A stretch of DNA of 64,000 bases from Chryseobacterium sp. Leaf405 (GCF_001425355.1 NZ_LMQN01000015.1:747578-811577), one strand, 5' to 3'; counted from the first letter of the stretch, positions 16,460-25,967 are shown. The notes: generated by a model not told the origin, from the sequence alone. Numbers and translations are program-made.

Positions 16460-17689
16460 TTAAACCAAACTATTCTTATCCGAATAATTTAATTTAAAGA
16501 AAATAAAAGTCATCATCGAAAAGGCAAGCAACGAACTTCCCCCGTAACTAAAGAAAGGCAACGGAATACCAACTGTAGGGAAAAGCCCCATAACCATCCC
16601 TAAATTAATCGTAAAGTGCATCAGAAGGATTGAGGCAAAACAATATCCAAAGATACGGTTAAAGCCCGATTTCTGCTTTTCTGCCAGATAATAAATCCTC
16701 CCGATGAAGATCATATAGGCAAGAATTAAAATAGCACTGCCGGCAAAACCCCATTCTTCTCCAACAGTACAGAAAATATAATCAGTTTCCTGCTCAGGAA
16801 CAAATTTACCTTGTGTAACAGAACCTTCACGGTACCCTTTACCTAAAAGTCCACCAGAACCAATTGCTGTTTTTGAATATAATAAGTTATACCCAGAAGT
16901 ATCTCTGAAAGCCTTTTCACCCTTATACAAAACTTCAATCCTTTCTCTCTGGTGCTTCGGCAGCTTTTCTAAAACGTAAGGCGAACTGAAAGCCAACCCA
17001 CATAAAATCACAACAGAACCGACAATACTTGAAATGGAAATAACATTCCAGGACATTTTATAATAATTCATGGCGATCCAACCACCGACAATTAAAACAA
17101 TGGCTCCGGCAACATAAATTGGGTCTACCGCCAAAGAAATAAGAAAAACTCCGGCAAAAAGAAATCCGATTCCAAATAACAATCCATTCAGACCTTCACG
17201 ATATAAAGCAATGAAAAAGGCTATAAAAACCAACATCGAACCGACATCGGGAATTGCTAACACAACGACCGCAGGAATTCCCACAATGGCTAATGTTGTT
17301 AAAAGTGATTTCCTGTTTTTTAAATTAAATTCCGCTCCTGAAGCATAATTGGCTAGCATCAAAGCTGTCCCAATTTTTGCAAATTCAACGGGCTGCATCG
17401 TAAAACTTCCGAATTTATACCAGTTTTTCTGTCCGAGAATTTCTTTACCAAAAGGGAAAAGCCCAATTAAAAGCAATACACCGCCAATGTAAATAATCCC
17501 CGACATATTTTCAAAGAATTTGCTTCTTCCAATAAAAATAATTATCCCTACAAATAAAGAAATACAGAAGAAAATTAATTGTTTTTCTCCCAATTTTTGG
17601 TCTACACTATAAATATTCGCAATTGCAAACAGGCAAAGCAAAACATAGAGTCCCAACCCCAATTTATCTATTCCTTCAGCCCATTTCAT
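16460..17689 (-). CDS. rodA: rod-shape SEDS glycosyltransferase RodA
   Basis: 409 aa with about ten membrane segments. It polymerises lipid II into glycan strands during cell elongation, as a complex with PBP2. SEDS signatures are present: the conserved loop between GSGGLLGKGYREGSVTQGKFVPEQETDYIF, with its catalytic acidic residue, and the C-terminal PTVGIPLPFFSYGGSS. It overlaps the PBP2 gene by 4 bases (ATGA), showing translational coupling. It is fifth in the mreBCD-mrdA-rodA operon. Confidence 0.94.
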   Translation of the reverse strand: MKWAEGIDKLGLGLYVLLCLFAIANIYSVDQKLGEKQLIFFCISLFVGIIIFIGRSKFFENMSGIIYIGGVLLLIGLFPFGKEILGQKNWYKFGSFTMQPVEFAKIGTALMLANYASGAEFNLKNRKSLLTTLAIVGIPAVVVLAIPDVGSMLVFIAFFIALYREGLNGLLFGIGFLFAGVFLISLAVDPIYVAGAIVLIVGGWIAMNYYKMSWNVISISSIVGSVVILCGLAFSSPYVLEKLPKHQRERIEVLYKGEKAFRDTSGYNLLYSKTAIGSGGLLGKGYREGSVTQGKFVPEQETDYIFCTVGEEWGFAGSAILILAYMIFIGRIYYLAEKQKSGFNRIFGYCFASILLMHFTINLGMVMGLFPTVGIPLPFFSYGGSSLLAFSMMTFIFFKLNYSDKNSLV

Positions 17690-19722
17690 GGTTTAGCGGG
17701 TTTTGTATTTTTATTTTTGGTTTCGCTGTCTATCTGTTTCTGCAGTTTTATTTTCTGCTCTTTGATAAATTTTAAACTATCCTGAATTCTCTTTTGCTTC
17801 GCAGAATCTAAAGCCGGATCTTTATAAAGTCCTTTACGTTTTAAATCTGCAACCCACTGTCTTTTATATTCAGGCATAAAACTTGCGCCCGTCATTTTTT
17901 TGTAAAGATTTTCACGTTTCAGATCTCCGGTAATATATTTCTCGGCAATTACCGCAGAAGCCGGACCCGCCCAAGTAGCTCCAAAGCCTGCGTGTTCCAT
18001 AACGGCAACCACTACGATTTTTGGTTTATCAGCAGGGGCAATTAGTACAAATATAGAGTTATCCTTTCCTTGTGGAACCTGTGCTGTACCCGTTTTCGCC
18101 AACATGGTAAAGTCGTTGGACTTCAAACTGTGGGCTGTACCTCTTAAAACCACCGCTTCCATACCTTTCAATACAGGTTCGAAGTGTTTAGGATCAACTA
18201 ATGTTTTATGTTTTACTTTAAATCGCTTATCAGGATTTGGTTTTCCGTCGATGGACTTTACAATATGAGGAGTATAGTACCAGCCTTTATTAGCAATCGC
18301 ACCAACATAATTTGCCAACTGTAAAGGCGTAACCATGACATCGCCCTGCCCCATTCCGTTAAAAACCGCTCCGGTTGCTAAAGGATCCCAATTCTTAGGA
18401 TCTTTTTTTGAACCACTTGCTTTATAAATGCCTGCCATTCTTTTTTCATAAAACTCTCCGGATGGAATTCTACCTTTTGCACCAACAGCAAAGTCATTAT
18501 TTAAAAATTCACCAACTCCAAAACTGCTCATGATGGCTTTCCATTCATCCACTCCTTTGGAAGGATTTCCAGGATATTTGTTAACTATTGCTAAATAAGC
18601 ATACGAAAAATAACAGTTACTCGAAACCTGAATCGCAGGAATCAACGGATCTGCACCACCGTGACCTTTAATTCTTAATCCACGATAATTAAAACCACCA
18701 CCACAAGGGAAAACAGTATTTTCATCCATCACTCCCATTTGCATTGCAGACAACGCTGTAAGCAATTTAAAAGTTGAGCCCGGAGGATAGCCCGCCTGTA
18801 AAGAACGATCGAAAGTTGGTTTATTTTCGTAAAGTGTATCTTTCGATAAGGCATATAGATTTTTAGATTTATAAGGACCTGTAAAAAGATTCGGATCAAT
18901 ATCCGGTCCGGTTGCAGCAACCAATACTTCTCCGTTATTTGGGTCTAAAGCGACAATCGCACCATGCTTGTTTACCATCATTTCTTCAGCCATTCTCTGA
19001 AGATCATAATCAATAGTTAGCGTAATATCTTTTCCTGTGATAACATCTTTATCTAAAGTTCCGTTTTTGTAAGGACCAACATTTCGGAGCTTAATATCTT
19101 TTTGGATATAATTCATTCCCTTTACCCCACGAAGTTCTTTTTCATACGATTTTTCAACGCCCGTTTTGCCGATGAAATCACCCGGTAAATAATAGGTAGA
19201 ATCTTTTTTGATTTCTCTTTCATTCACCTCACTCGTATACCCCAAAAGGTTTCCCGAAGTAGAAACTTCATATTGTCGTTGAGGTCTTGAAACAATACTG
19301 AAAGCTGGATATTTAAAGATAATTTCCTGAACTCTTGCAATATCTTCCCTGCTGAGATCTTTCAGGAAAGTCATTGGGGTAAGTTTAGAATAATATTTTT
19401 CTTTTTTAATTGTATTGATTCTTTTAATTAAATCTGCTTTGGAGATCCTCATTAAATTACAGAAAGCCAGCGTATCAAAATCAGGTTTCATTAGCGCCTG
19501 AGTAAAAGAAATTTCATAAGCAGGCTGATTTCCCACCATGATTTTACCATTTCTATCGAAAATGACTCCACGTTGTGGAATGACATATTCAATTTTAATG
19601 GAAGTATTCGCTGCATTTAAAGCATAACGGTCTGTAAAGAGTTGTAAATAAGAAAGTCTTGCCACGAAAATCAAGGCAATGACCACTAAAACCGAAAAAA
19701 TTTTTAAATAACGTGTGTTCAA
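17686..19722 (-). CDS. mrdA: penicillin-binding protein 2 (elongation transpeptidase)
   Basis: 678 aa. It cross-links peptidoglycan with RodA in lateral wall growth. One N-terminal membrane helix (about 6-24), a pedestal domain starting VIPQRGVIFDRNGK, and a transpeptidase domain: SxxK in PGSTFK near residue 317, SxN in VSSNCYF near 367, KTG in LAKTGTAQ near 542. The tail after 620 is basic and disordered. The start must be TTG at 19722: an in-frame TAA lies 15 bases upstream and the next Met is beyond the membrane helix. It overlaps the mreD stop as TTGA. Confidence 0.93.
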   Translation of the reverse strand: MNTRYLKIFSVLVVIALIFVARLSYLQLFTDRYALNAANTSIKIEYVIPQRGVIFDRNGKIMVGNQPAYEISFTQALMKPDFDTLAFCNLMRISKADLIKRINTIKKEKYYSKLTPMTFLKDLSREDIARVQEIIFKYPAFSIVSRPQRQYEVSTSGNLLGYTSEVNEREIKKDSTYYLPGDFIGKTGVEKSYEKELRGVKGMNYIQKDIKLRNVGPYKNGTLDKDVITGKDITLTIDYDLQRMAEEMMVNKHGAIVALDPNNGEVLVAATGPDIDPNLFTGPYKSKNLYALSKDTLYENKPTFDRSLQAGYPPGSTFKLLTALSAMQMGVMDENTVFPCGGGFNYRGLRIKGHGGADPLIPAIQVSSNCYFSYAYLAIVNKYPGNPSKGVDEWKAIMSSFGVGEFLNNDFAVGAKGRIPSGEFYEKRMAGIYKASGSKKDPKNWDPLATGAVFNGMGQGDVMVTPLQLANYVGAIANKGWYYTPHIVKSIDGKPNPDKRFKVKHKTLVDPKHFEPVLKGMEAVVLRGTAHSLKSNDFTMLAKTGTAQVPQGKDNSIFVLIAPADKPKIVVVAVMEHAGFGATWAGPASAVIAEKYITGDLKRENLYKKMTGASFMPEYKRQWVADLKRKGLYKDPALDSAKQKRIQDSLKFIKEQKIKLQKQIDSETKNKNTKPAKP

Positions 19723-20225
19723 ACTTTTTGTTTGATTTTAAATATTAATGCGTAAATAACTATAAATATAAAGGAAATTATACTAGTTATCCCAACATTA
19801 AGTAATATTTCAAAAAATCTACTCAACTTAAAGAATTCTATATACTGTACTAAAAGCTGATGTAAAAAGATACTTGAAAATAAAAACAGCAAAAACTGCG
19901 CCCATTGAAGGGACTGAAAAGAGAAGAAATCTGTAGATGTATCTGTAGATGTTCTGAAAATTAAGGTTCTGAAATAAGCCACCAACGTTGTTGCCAATGC
20001 ATTGATTCCCCATGAATAAAGGAATGCATCAACCGATAAGCCGATCAGAAAACTTAAAGCCAAAAACTGAAATTTATTTCTGAAAAAAGGATAAAACATA
20101 ACAAACACGGGATACAACACTGGAGTGTATTTCCCGAAAATGGTGATCCTGTTCAATACAAAAATTTGTAATGCAACCAAGAAAATCATGATTAATATGT
20201 CGGTAAATAAAGTCCTGCTAATCAT
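19719..20225 (-). CDS. mreD: rod-shape determining protein MreD
   Basis: 168 aa with about five membrane helices and few conserved residues, as usual for MreD. It links MreB/MreC to the PBP2-RodA synthase in the inner membrane. It overlaps mreC by 8 bases and the mrdA TTG start by 4 bases, so the whole block is translationally coupled. The assignment leans on position between mreC and mrdA as well as on topology. Confidence 0.85.
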   Translation of the reverse strand: MISRTLFTDILIMIFLVALQIFVLNRITIFGKYTPVLYPVFVMFYPFFRNKFQFLALSFLIGLSVDAFLYSWGINALATTLVAYFRTLIFRTSTDTSTDFFSFQSLQWAQFLLFLFSSIFLHQLLVQYIEFFKLSRFFEILLNVGITSIISFIFIVIYALIFKIKQKV

Positions 20226-21072
20226 TTTCCTTTTTTATTACAGCCTGCATTGTATCCTGAATTTTTTGAACCTCAGCTTTTTTAAGATTTTTAACAACGT
20301 AAACTTTGCTCAAAGCTCCCATTTTTTCACTTAATTCCACTGAAATATCCCAAAATCCTGTTTTATTATCTACGGAATAACCCGCAATTTTGCCAATCTG
20401 AACACCTTTAGGAAAAATTGCCGATTTCCCATCTGTAACAACAGTATCGCCAATTTTCAAAGCAACATATTTAGGAATATCTGCCAGATGCATTACACGG
20501 GAATTATCTCCGTTCCACGTTAATGTTCCGAAATATCCTGAATTTTTTAACGCAGCATTAATTCTGATTCTATTCACACTTAAAACCGATTGAACCAATG
20601 CATAACTATCTGTAGAATTAATAACGATTCCCGCAATTCCTTTCGGAGCCATTACGCCCATCTGTGGAAACACACCGTCTCTTCGGCCTCTGTTTATAGT
20701 AAAATAGTTGTTTCTTCTGTTGATACTGTTGAAAACAATTTCTCCATCTACAAAAGTATAGATTTGTCCTCCGCCTAAAGTATCATGAACTTTTCTGAAT
20801 TTTGGATTTGCAGCACCTTGTTTACCATAAAGTTCAACCATCAAAGCCTTGTTTTGTGTCACAAGATCTTCGTTGATTTGTTTTAGTTTAAGATATGAAA
20901 CTCCCTCATCAATATATCCGGAAATCCATGAATTAAGCGCAGCCGACTGACCCGCAATCCACGATTTCTGCATGGCATTCTTAGAGAATATCAAAACCAG
21001 AGCAATAATTTGCAGAAATATAAAGAAAACAAGAAGAGCATTCTTTGAAAATAATCTCAGCAAAAATCCCAT
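20218..21072 (-). CDS. mreC: rod-shape determining protein MreC
   Basis: 284 aa. A single N-terminal membrane helix (about 12-31) is followed by a coiled coil (about 60-85) and two periplasmic beta-barrel domains with the family strands GVMAPKGIAGIVINS and GDTVVTDGKSAIFPKGVQIG. It bridges MreB filaments to the wall synthases. It lies 30 bases downstream of mreB. The C-terminal KAEVQKIQDTMQAVIKKEND tail is charged and probably flexible. Confidence 0.92.
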   Translation of the reverse strand: MGFLLRLFSKNALLVFFIFLQIIALVLIFSKNAMQKSWIAGQSAALNSWISGYIDEGVSYLKLKQINEDLVTQNKALMVELYGKQGAANPKFRKVHDTLGGGQIYTFVDGEIVFNSINRRNNYFTINRGRRDGVFPQMGVMAPKGIAGIVINSTDSYALVQSVLSVNRIRINAALKNSGYFGTLTWNGDNSRVMHLADIPKYVALKIGDTVVTDGKSAIFPKGVQIGKIAGYSVDNKTGFWDISVELSEKMGALSKVYVVKNLKKAEVQKIQDTMQAVIKKEND

Positions 21073-21102
21073 TCAGATATACGGTCGTAAAAAAGTTAAA
21101 AT

Positions 21103-22128
21103 TTATTTGATCAGGAAATTGAATTTATCCATATTCTTAAGTGCAATACCCGTTCCACGAACAACTGCTCTTAACGGATCTTCAGCCACAAAAACCGGGA
21201 GACCCGTTTTCTTATGTAATCTGTCCGCAAGACCTCTTAACAAAGCGCCACCACCCGCAAGATAAATACCTGTTTTGTAAATATCAGCAGATAATTCAGG
21301 AGGCGTAAGAGATAAAGTTTCCATAACCGCATCTTCAATTCTGATAATTGATTTATCTAAAGCACGAGCAATTTCTTTATAGCCAACCATGATTTCTTTT
21401 GGCTTACCTGTAATTAAGTCTCTACCTTGTACCGGAATATCTTCTATATCAACATCTAAGTCTTCAACAGCAGAACCTACTTCAATTTTAATTCTCTCCG
21501 CAGTTCTTTCCCCAATATAAAGATTATGATGAGTTCTCAGGTAATAAGCGATGTCGTTGGTAAATACATCACCTGCAATTTTCACAGACTTATCACAAAC
21601 AATACCACCTAAAGCTACAACAGCAATTTCAGTAGTACCACCACCTATGTCGATAATCATATTACCTTCAGGCTTTTGAACATCAATACCCACTCCTATT
21701 GCAGCAGCCATTGGCTCATAAATTAATCGTACATCTTTAGCATTCACTTTCTGAGCAGAATCTCTTACCGCTCTTTTTTCAACTTCTGTAATTCCTGAAG
21801 GAATACAGATAACGATTCTTAAAGCCGGCTGGATAAATCTTCCTTTAATCCCAGGAATTTTTTTGATAAACTCCTTGATCATGTGCTCAGAAGCATGAAA
21901 ATCTGCGATTACCCCATCTTTCAAAGGACGGATCGTTTTGATATCCTCATGCGTTTTACCCTGCATATGTTTTGCCTGCTCACCTACCGCAATTGGCTTA
22001 CCAGTAGATCGTTCAATTGCTACAATTGAAGGCTGATCTATAACAATTTTATTATTATGAATGATAAGCGTGTTGGCAGTTCCAAGGTCTATCGCAATAT
22101 CTTGCGTAAACATATCGAATAAACTCAT
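21103..22128 (-). CDS. mreB: actin-like cell-shape protein MreB
   Basis: 341 aa, the usual length. It forms membrane-bound ATP-dependent filaments that guide lateral wall synthesis. Actin-fold nucleotide motifs are all visible: IAIDLGTANTLI (phosphate 1, about 10-20), IIDIGGGTTEIAV (phosphate 2, about 157-170), and AGGGALLRGLADRL (adenosine motif, about 290-305). MSLFDMF at the N-terminus is the amphipathic membrane helix. It is first gene of the mreBCD-mrdA-rodA operon, transcribed away from hemA. Confidence 0.96.
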   Translation of the reverse strand: MSLFDMFTQDIAIDLGTANTLIIHNNKIVIDQPSIVAIERSTGKPIAVGEQAKHMQGKTHEDIKTIRPLKDGVIADFHASEHMIKEFIKKIPGIKGRFIQPALRIVICIPSGITEVEKRAVRDSAQKVNAKDVRLIYEPMAAAIGVGIDVQKPEGNMIIDIGGGTTEIAVVALGGIVCDKSVKIAGDVFTNDIAYYLRTHHNLYIGERTAERIKIEVGSAVEDLDVDIEDIPVQGRDLITGKPKEIMVGYKEIARALDKSIIRIEDAVMETLSLTPPELSADIYKTGIYLAGGGALLRGLADRLHKKTGLPVFVAEDPLRAVVRGTGIALKNMDKFNFLIK

Positions 22129-22156
22129 ATTTTTCTTCTGATTTTTTAAAGAGTTA

Positions 22157-22164
22157 CAAAGATA
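22157..22164 (-). promoter_or_regulatory. possible mreB promoter box (proximal)
   Basis: Read on the minus strand it is TATCTTTG, matching TAnnTTTG, 28 bases before the mreB ATG. A second exact box, TAAATTTG, lies at 22280-22287 and would give a leader of about 145 bases; which is used cannot be told. Confidence 0.4.
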
Positions 22165-22514
22165 TGAATTTAAGGCAACCCAAGAAATTTCAAAAGCATA
22201 TAATTTGGTTAAAATTTTATTAAAATTTACAATCAGTTATTAACTTTTACTTTAAGCATTTACAGACTTTGATTTAAACCAAATTTAAGATTTTACAGGC
22301 CTGGCGCCGGAAAACAAGAGACCATTGTTTGATACATCAACAAAAAGAGCAAGAACCGCATTAAAAACCATAAATTAATTCTTAAAAACGTTAACACTAA
22401 ATCAAAAATTTCCAGATTTTGAAACAGAACAAATTTTATTTAGAACAAACCCAAAATAGGTTTTTACGATAATTATCATATACATTATCAAAACGCAATT
22501 GCTCAAAAAAAATG

Positions 22515-22522
22515 TAAATTTG
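22515..22522 (+). promoter_or_regulatory. hemA promoter -7 box
   Basis: TAAATTTG, an exact consensus match, ends only 8 bases before the hemA ATG, so the transcript leader would be a few bases or absent. A TTG at 22499-22501 is closer than the usual -33 spacing. Confidence 0.55.
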
Positions 22523-22530
22523 CCACGCTT

Positions 22531-23805
22531 ATGTTACAGTATTCCAATATACATAAAACGTCGAATTTTGCCGTACTTTCTATAAGTTTTGAAAAAGCTG
22601 ATGTAGAAACGAGGGGCAAATTTGCATTCTTTGATGACAATATCAAAAACTTTGTTACCCAAATTCATGATGAAGATTTAGGAGATGTATTCGTAGTTTC
22701 TACGTGTAACAGAACCGAAATTTACACTACTTCTCCCAATTATCTTTTGGTTGCCGAAGAATATTGTAAAACCATCGGCGTGAATCTGATGGACTTTCTT
22801 CAGTTTGCCAATATCTTAACAAAAGAAGAAGCTTTAACGCATCTTTTCAAAGTGGCAGCAGGATTGGAAAGTCAGATCATCGGTGATTTCGAAATTATCG
22901 GACAGATTAAAAAAGCATACAACCGTTTCAAAAAAGAAAGAAAAAACTCGAATCCATTTTTGGAAAGAGCTATTAATTCTGCGATTCAAATTTCGAAAAG
23001 AATTAAGAATGAAACAGGAATTTCTAACGGTGCGGCTTCCGTTTCTTATGCGGCAGTTCATTATATTTTAAATAATCAGAAAAGAATTACCGAAAAAAAC
23101 ATTCTTTTATTAGGCGTTGGCGAAATCGGACAAAATACGGTTGAAAATTTGGTAAAACATGTTTATCAGCCGAAAATCCAGATTGCTAACAGAACTCAGG
23201 AAACCGCAGCAAAAATTTCTGAAAAATATAATATCCCTCATATTGATTTCGCTGATTTTGATAAAGAATTAAACAATACAGACATTCTGATTGTTGCGAC
23301 AGGCGCAAGACAGCCAATCATCAACAAATCTCATTTTCAGGACGAAAGAGAAACTTTGGTTATAGATCTTTCCATTCCGCATAACGTAGATAAAAATGTA
23401 ACTGAAAATGGAAATGTAACACTGATTGATGTTGATGAACTTTCTAAACAGATTCAGGAAACGATTCAGCAAAGGGAAAAAGAAATCCCGAAAGCCGAGA
23501 AAATCATCAAGGAAATGACAAAAGAGTTTCTTGAATGGGAAAAAAAGAGAAAACTGGCTCCCAATATTCATCATTTCAAAGCCGTTTTGAAGAATATGGA
23601 ACGTAACGAAATGCACAATTTTTACAGAAAAAATAAATACATAAACATCACGGATATGGAACTTTCTGATAAAATGATTCAGAAAATCACCAACCGTTTT
23701 GCAAAATATATCATCGATAATCCTTTAAAAGCCGAAGAAATTAGTAAATTAATGCACGAAATATTAGTTGAACAACCAAACAACGAATTCAATGAAAAGC
23801 ATTAG
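22531..23805 (+). CDS. hemA: glutamyl-tRNA reductase
   Basis: 424 aa. It reduces glutamyl-tRNA to glutamate-1-semialdehyde, the first committed step of C5-pathway haem synthesis. The catalytic Cys is in VVSTCNRTEIY near residue 54. An NADPH-binding Rossmann domain starts NILLLGVGEIGQNTVENL (about 190-208), and a C-terminal helical dimerisation domain covers about 320-415. It is first gene of a haem operon; hemC starts inside its last codons (14-base overlap). hemL and hemB are not in the window. Confidence 0.95.
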   Translation: MLQYSNIHKTSNFAVLSISFEKADVETRGKFAFFDDNIKNFVTQIHDEDLGDVFVVSTCNRTEIYTTSPNYLLVAEEYCKTIGVNLMDFLQFANILTKEEALTHLFKVAAGLESQIIGDFEIIGQIKKAYNRFKKERKNSNPFLERAINSAIQISKRIKNETGISNGAASVSYAAVHYILNNQKRITEKNILLLGVGEIGQNTVENLVKHVYQPKIQIANRTQETAAKISEKYNIPHIDFADFDKELNNTDILIVATGARQPIINKSHFQDERETLVIDLSIPHNVDKNVTENGNVTLIDVDELSKQIQETIQQREKEIPKAEKIIKEMTKEFLEWEKKRKLAPNIHHFKAVLKNMERNEMHNFYRKNKYINITDMELSDKMIQKITNRFAKYIIDNPLKAEEISKLMHEILVEQPNNEFNEKH

Positions 23806-24703
23806 AATCGGAACCAGAAATTCCGCATTGGCACTTTGGCAGGCGAGAGAAGTTGCGAGGCATCTTCAAAACAGCAATTATTTAACGGAAATTGTTCCTA
23901 TCATATCTTCGGGCGATAAAAATCTTACTCAGCCGCTGTATGCTTTAGGAATTACCGGCGTTTTTACAAGAGATCTTGATACCGCATTACTGAATGATGA
24001 GATCGATATTGCCGTACATTCCCTAAAAGATGTGCCGACGAAACTTCCGGAAAATCTTGAGATCGTTTCTTACCTGGAAAGAGATTTTCCTCAGGATGTT
24101 CTCATAAGAAAAGAATCTGCAAAAGATAAAGAATTTCACGAACTGAAACTGGCGACAAGCAGTTTGAGAAGAAGAGCATTTTGGCTAAAAAATTTCCCTC
24201 ACGCTGAATTTTCGGATATTAGAGGAAATATTCAAACCCGTCTTCAAAAATTACAGGAAGGAGATTTTGACGCTACGATTTTATCTTTAGCCGGAATCAA
24301 AAGAATGAAAATGGATATTGATTATGAAATGATTCCGTTTTTAATTCCAGCTCCATCGCAAGGCGTAATTGCCATTGCCGGACATTCTGATAAAAAAGAA
24401 ATTAACGATATTATAAAGCAGTTAACCAACCACGAAAAAACTCAGATCTGTGTAGAAATGGAAAGAAATTTCCTGAGTACACTTGAGGGCGGATGTACCG
24501 CTCCGATTGGTGCTTTTGCCGAAATATTTGAAGATCAGGTTCGTTTCAAAGCAGCGCTTTGTTCATTGGACGGGAAAAACTGTATTGCCACTGATGAAAA
24601 CTTCATCTATAATGAAGAAGAAAATTTCGGGGAAAAGTTTGCAAAAGTTATTCTGGAAAATGGCGGAAAAGAATTGATGGCAGAAATTAAGAGCCAAATT
24701 TAA
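23792..24703 (+). CDS. hemC: porphobilinogen deaminase (hydroxymethylbilane synthase)
   Basis: 303 aa. It joins four porphobilinogens into hydroxymethylbilane. Motifs: IRIGTRNSALALWQA at the N-terminus, HSLKDVPT near residue 75, SLRRRA, DIRGNIQTRL, and EGGCTAPIGAFAE near residue 235, where the Cys carries the dipyrromethane cofactor. The start is ATG at 23792 (MKSIRIGTRN), overlapping hemA by 14 bases; an upstream TTG at 23768 would add eight residues unlike the family. Confidence 0.95.
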   Translation: MKSIRIGTRNSALALWQAREVARHLQNSNYLTEIVPIISSGDKNLTQPLYALGITGVFTRDLDTALLNDEIDIAVHSLKDVPTKLPENLEIVSYLERDFPQDVLIRKESAKDKEFHELKLATSSLRRRAFWLKNFPHAEFSDIRGNIQTRLQKLQEGDFDATILSLAGIKRMKMDIDYEMIPFLIPAPSQGVIAIAGHSDKKEINDIIKQLTNHEKTQICVEMERNFLSTLEGGCTAPIGAFAEIFEDQVRFKAALCSLDGKNCIATDENFIYNEEENFGEKFAKVILENGGKELMAEIKSQI

Positions 24704-24723
24704 TTTGATTCTAAACTCTGGCA

Positions 24724-25305
24724 ATGAAAAAGTCTCTATCTATTTTTCTGATTATATTTTGTGTTTTTATAACAAACGCACAGCAATCTTTTTCTCAAAA
24801 ATTATCTGATGCCGCTTTAAGCTTAACAAAAACGAAAGTTACTTACGATCCTGCTTATTTTACAATAGATTATCCGAACGGCGATGTTCCTGCAGACAAA
24901 GGAGTTTGTACCGATGTTGTGATCAGAGCGTACAGAAAATTAGGAATTGACCTTCAGAAAGAAGTACACGAAGATATGGCGAAAAACTTTTCAAAATATC
25001 CGAAAACCTGGGGGTTAAAAAAGCCTGACACCAATATCGATCACCGAAGAGTTCCAAACCTTAGAGTTTTCTTTGCCAAATTCGGAAAATCAAAATCGAC
25101 TGAAACAAAACCTGAACTGTATGTTCCGGGAGATATTGTGACTTGGCTTTTGCCTGGAAATTTAACACACATCGGAATTGTAGTCAACAAAAAGTCGGCG
25201 GACGGGAAAAGATATTTAATTGTTCATAATATCGGTGCCGGACAGGTGATTGAAGACTGTCTGTTTAAATTTACAATCACCGGACATTATCAATACCAAA
25301 AATAA
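24724..25305 (+). CDS. DUF1287-type secreted protein (NlpC/P60-like fold)
   Basis: 193 aa with a signal peptide of about 19 residues. The family signature is clear: YPNGDVPADKGVCTDVVIRAYRKLGIDLQ, with a Cys near residue 62, and later VPGDIVTWLLPGNLTHIGIVV with a His near 147. Cys and His in that order match a papain-like NlpC/P60 hydrolase, so a cell-wall or other amide-cleaving role is likely though unproven. It sits inside the haem operon, 20 bases after hemC and 5 before the amidase gene. Confidence 0.8.
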   Translation: MKKSLSIFLIIFCVFITNAQQSFSQKLSDAALSLTKTKVTYDPAYFTIDYPNGDVPADKGVCTDVVIRAYRKLGIDLQKEVHEDMAKNFSKYPKTWGLKKPDTNIDHRRVPNLRVFFAKFGKSKSTETKPELYVPGDIVTWLLPGNLTHIGIVVNKKSADGKRYLIVHNIGAGQVIEDCLFKFTITGHYQYQK

Positions 25306-25310
25306 AATGT

Positions 25311-25967
25311 ATGAAGAATATTATTTGTTTTTTGTTTGTGTTGATGATAGGTTTTGTATCAGGACAGAAAAATGAACCGAAAATTATTAGTAAGCCAATC
25401 AGTTATTCAGACGAGAGAATTCGGTTGAGTTTAGAATATTTAAATGAACATCACGGTTTGATTCAAAAAAGCCCGACGATTGTTCCGAAAATGATTGTTT
25501 TGCACTACACAGCAGGCGGAACGGTAGAAAGTAATTTCAAATATTTTAATAAAACACATCTTGAGAGCGCAAGAAACACTTTAAAGAAACAGAGTACATT
25601 AAATGTTTCCTCACAGTTTATTATCGACAGAGACGGAACTATTTATCAATTAATGGAACCTAATATGTTCGCAAGACATACCATTGGCTTGAATTACTGT
25701 GCCATCGGGATTGAAAATATCGGCAGCAAAAAAGAACCGCTTACCGAAAAACAAGTTTCAGCCAATGCGCAGCTGATAAGATATTTAACTCAAAAATATA
25801 AAATAGGATACCTCATCGGTCATTCGGAATATGGAGTTTTCAGAAATTCTAAATTGTGGAAAGAATCTGATCCCAATTATTTTACTGCAAAAGAAGATCC
25901 CGGAAAAAATTTTATGAATAAAGTGAGGCTTCAGGTCGCCGACTTACATTTAAAAGAGAAACCTTAA
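25311..25967 (+). CDS. N-acetylmuramoyl-L-alanine amidase (amidase_2 type)
   Basis: 218 aa with a signal peptide of about 18 residues. It cleaves the bond between muramic acid and the stem peptide in the periplasm. Zinc-site elements of the AmpD/PGRP fold: IVLHYTAGG near residue 65, the ARHTIGLNYCAIGIENIG strand near 120-137, and GHSEYG with a closing DPG near 165 and 200. Its stop overlaps the hemD start (TAATG), so it is fully within the haem operon. Together with the DUF1287 gene it forms a wall-hydrolase pair. Confidence 0.85.
   Translation: MKNIICFLFVLMIGFVSGQKNEPKIISKPISYSDERIRLSLEYLNEHHGLIQKSPTIVPKMIVLHYTAGGTVESNFKYFNKTHLESARNTLKKQSTLNVSSQFIIDRDGTIYQLMEPNMFARHTIGLNYCAIGIENIGSKKEPLTEKQVSANAQLIRYLTQKYKIGYLIGHSEYGVFRNSKLWKESDPNYFTAKEDPGKNFMNKVRLQVADLHLKEKP

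Larger units (their letters stand above)
22129..22530. other. 402-bp divergent regulatory region mreB/hemA
   Basis: No ORF is supported. It holds two possible minus-strand promoter boxes for mreB (22157-22164 and 22280-22287), one plus-strand box for hemA (22515-22522), and a short GC-rich island around 22297-22310 with the palindromes AGGCCT and GGCGCC. The rest is AT-rich and unstructured. Confidence 0.6.

Noticed and set aside
22297..22310. GC-rich palindromes as an origin or special site
   Set aside because: Only short 6-bp palindromes; no DnaA-box cluster or conserved structure seen.
23768..23791. Longer HemC start at TTG 23768
   Set aside because: ATG at 23792 begins MKSIRIGTRN, the normal HemC start.
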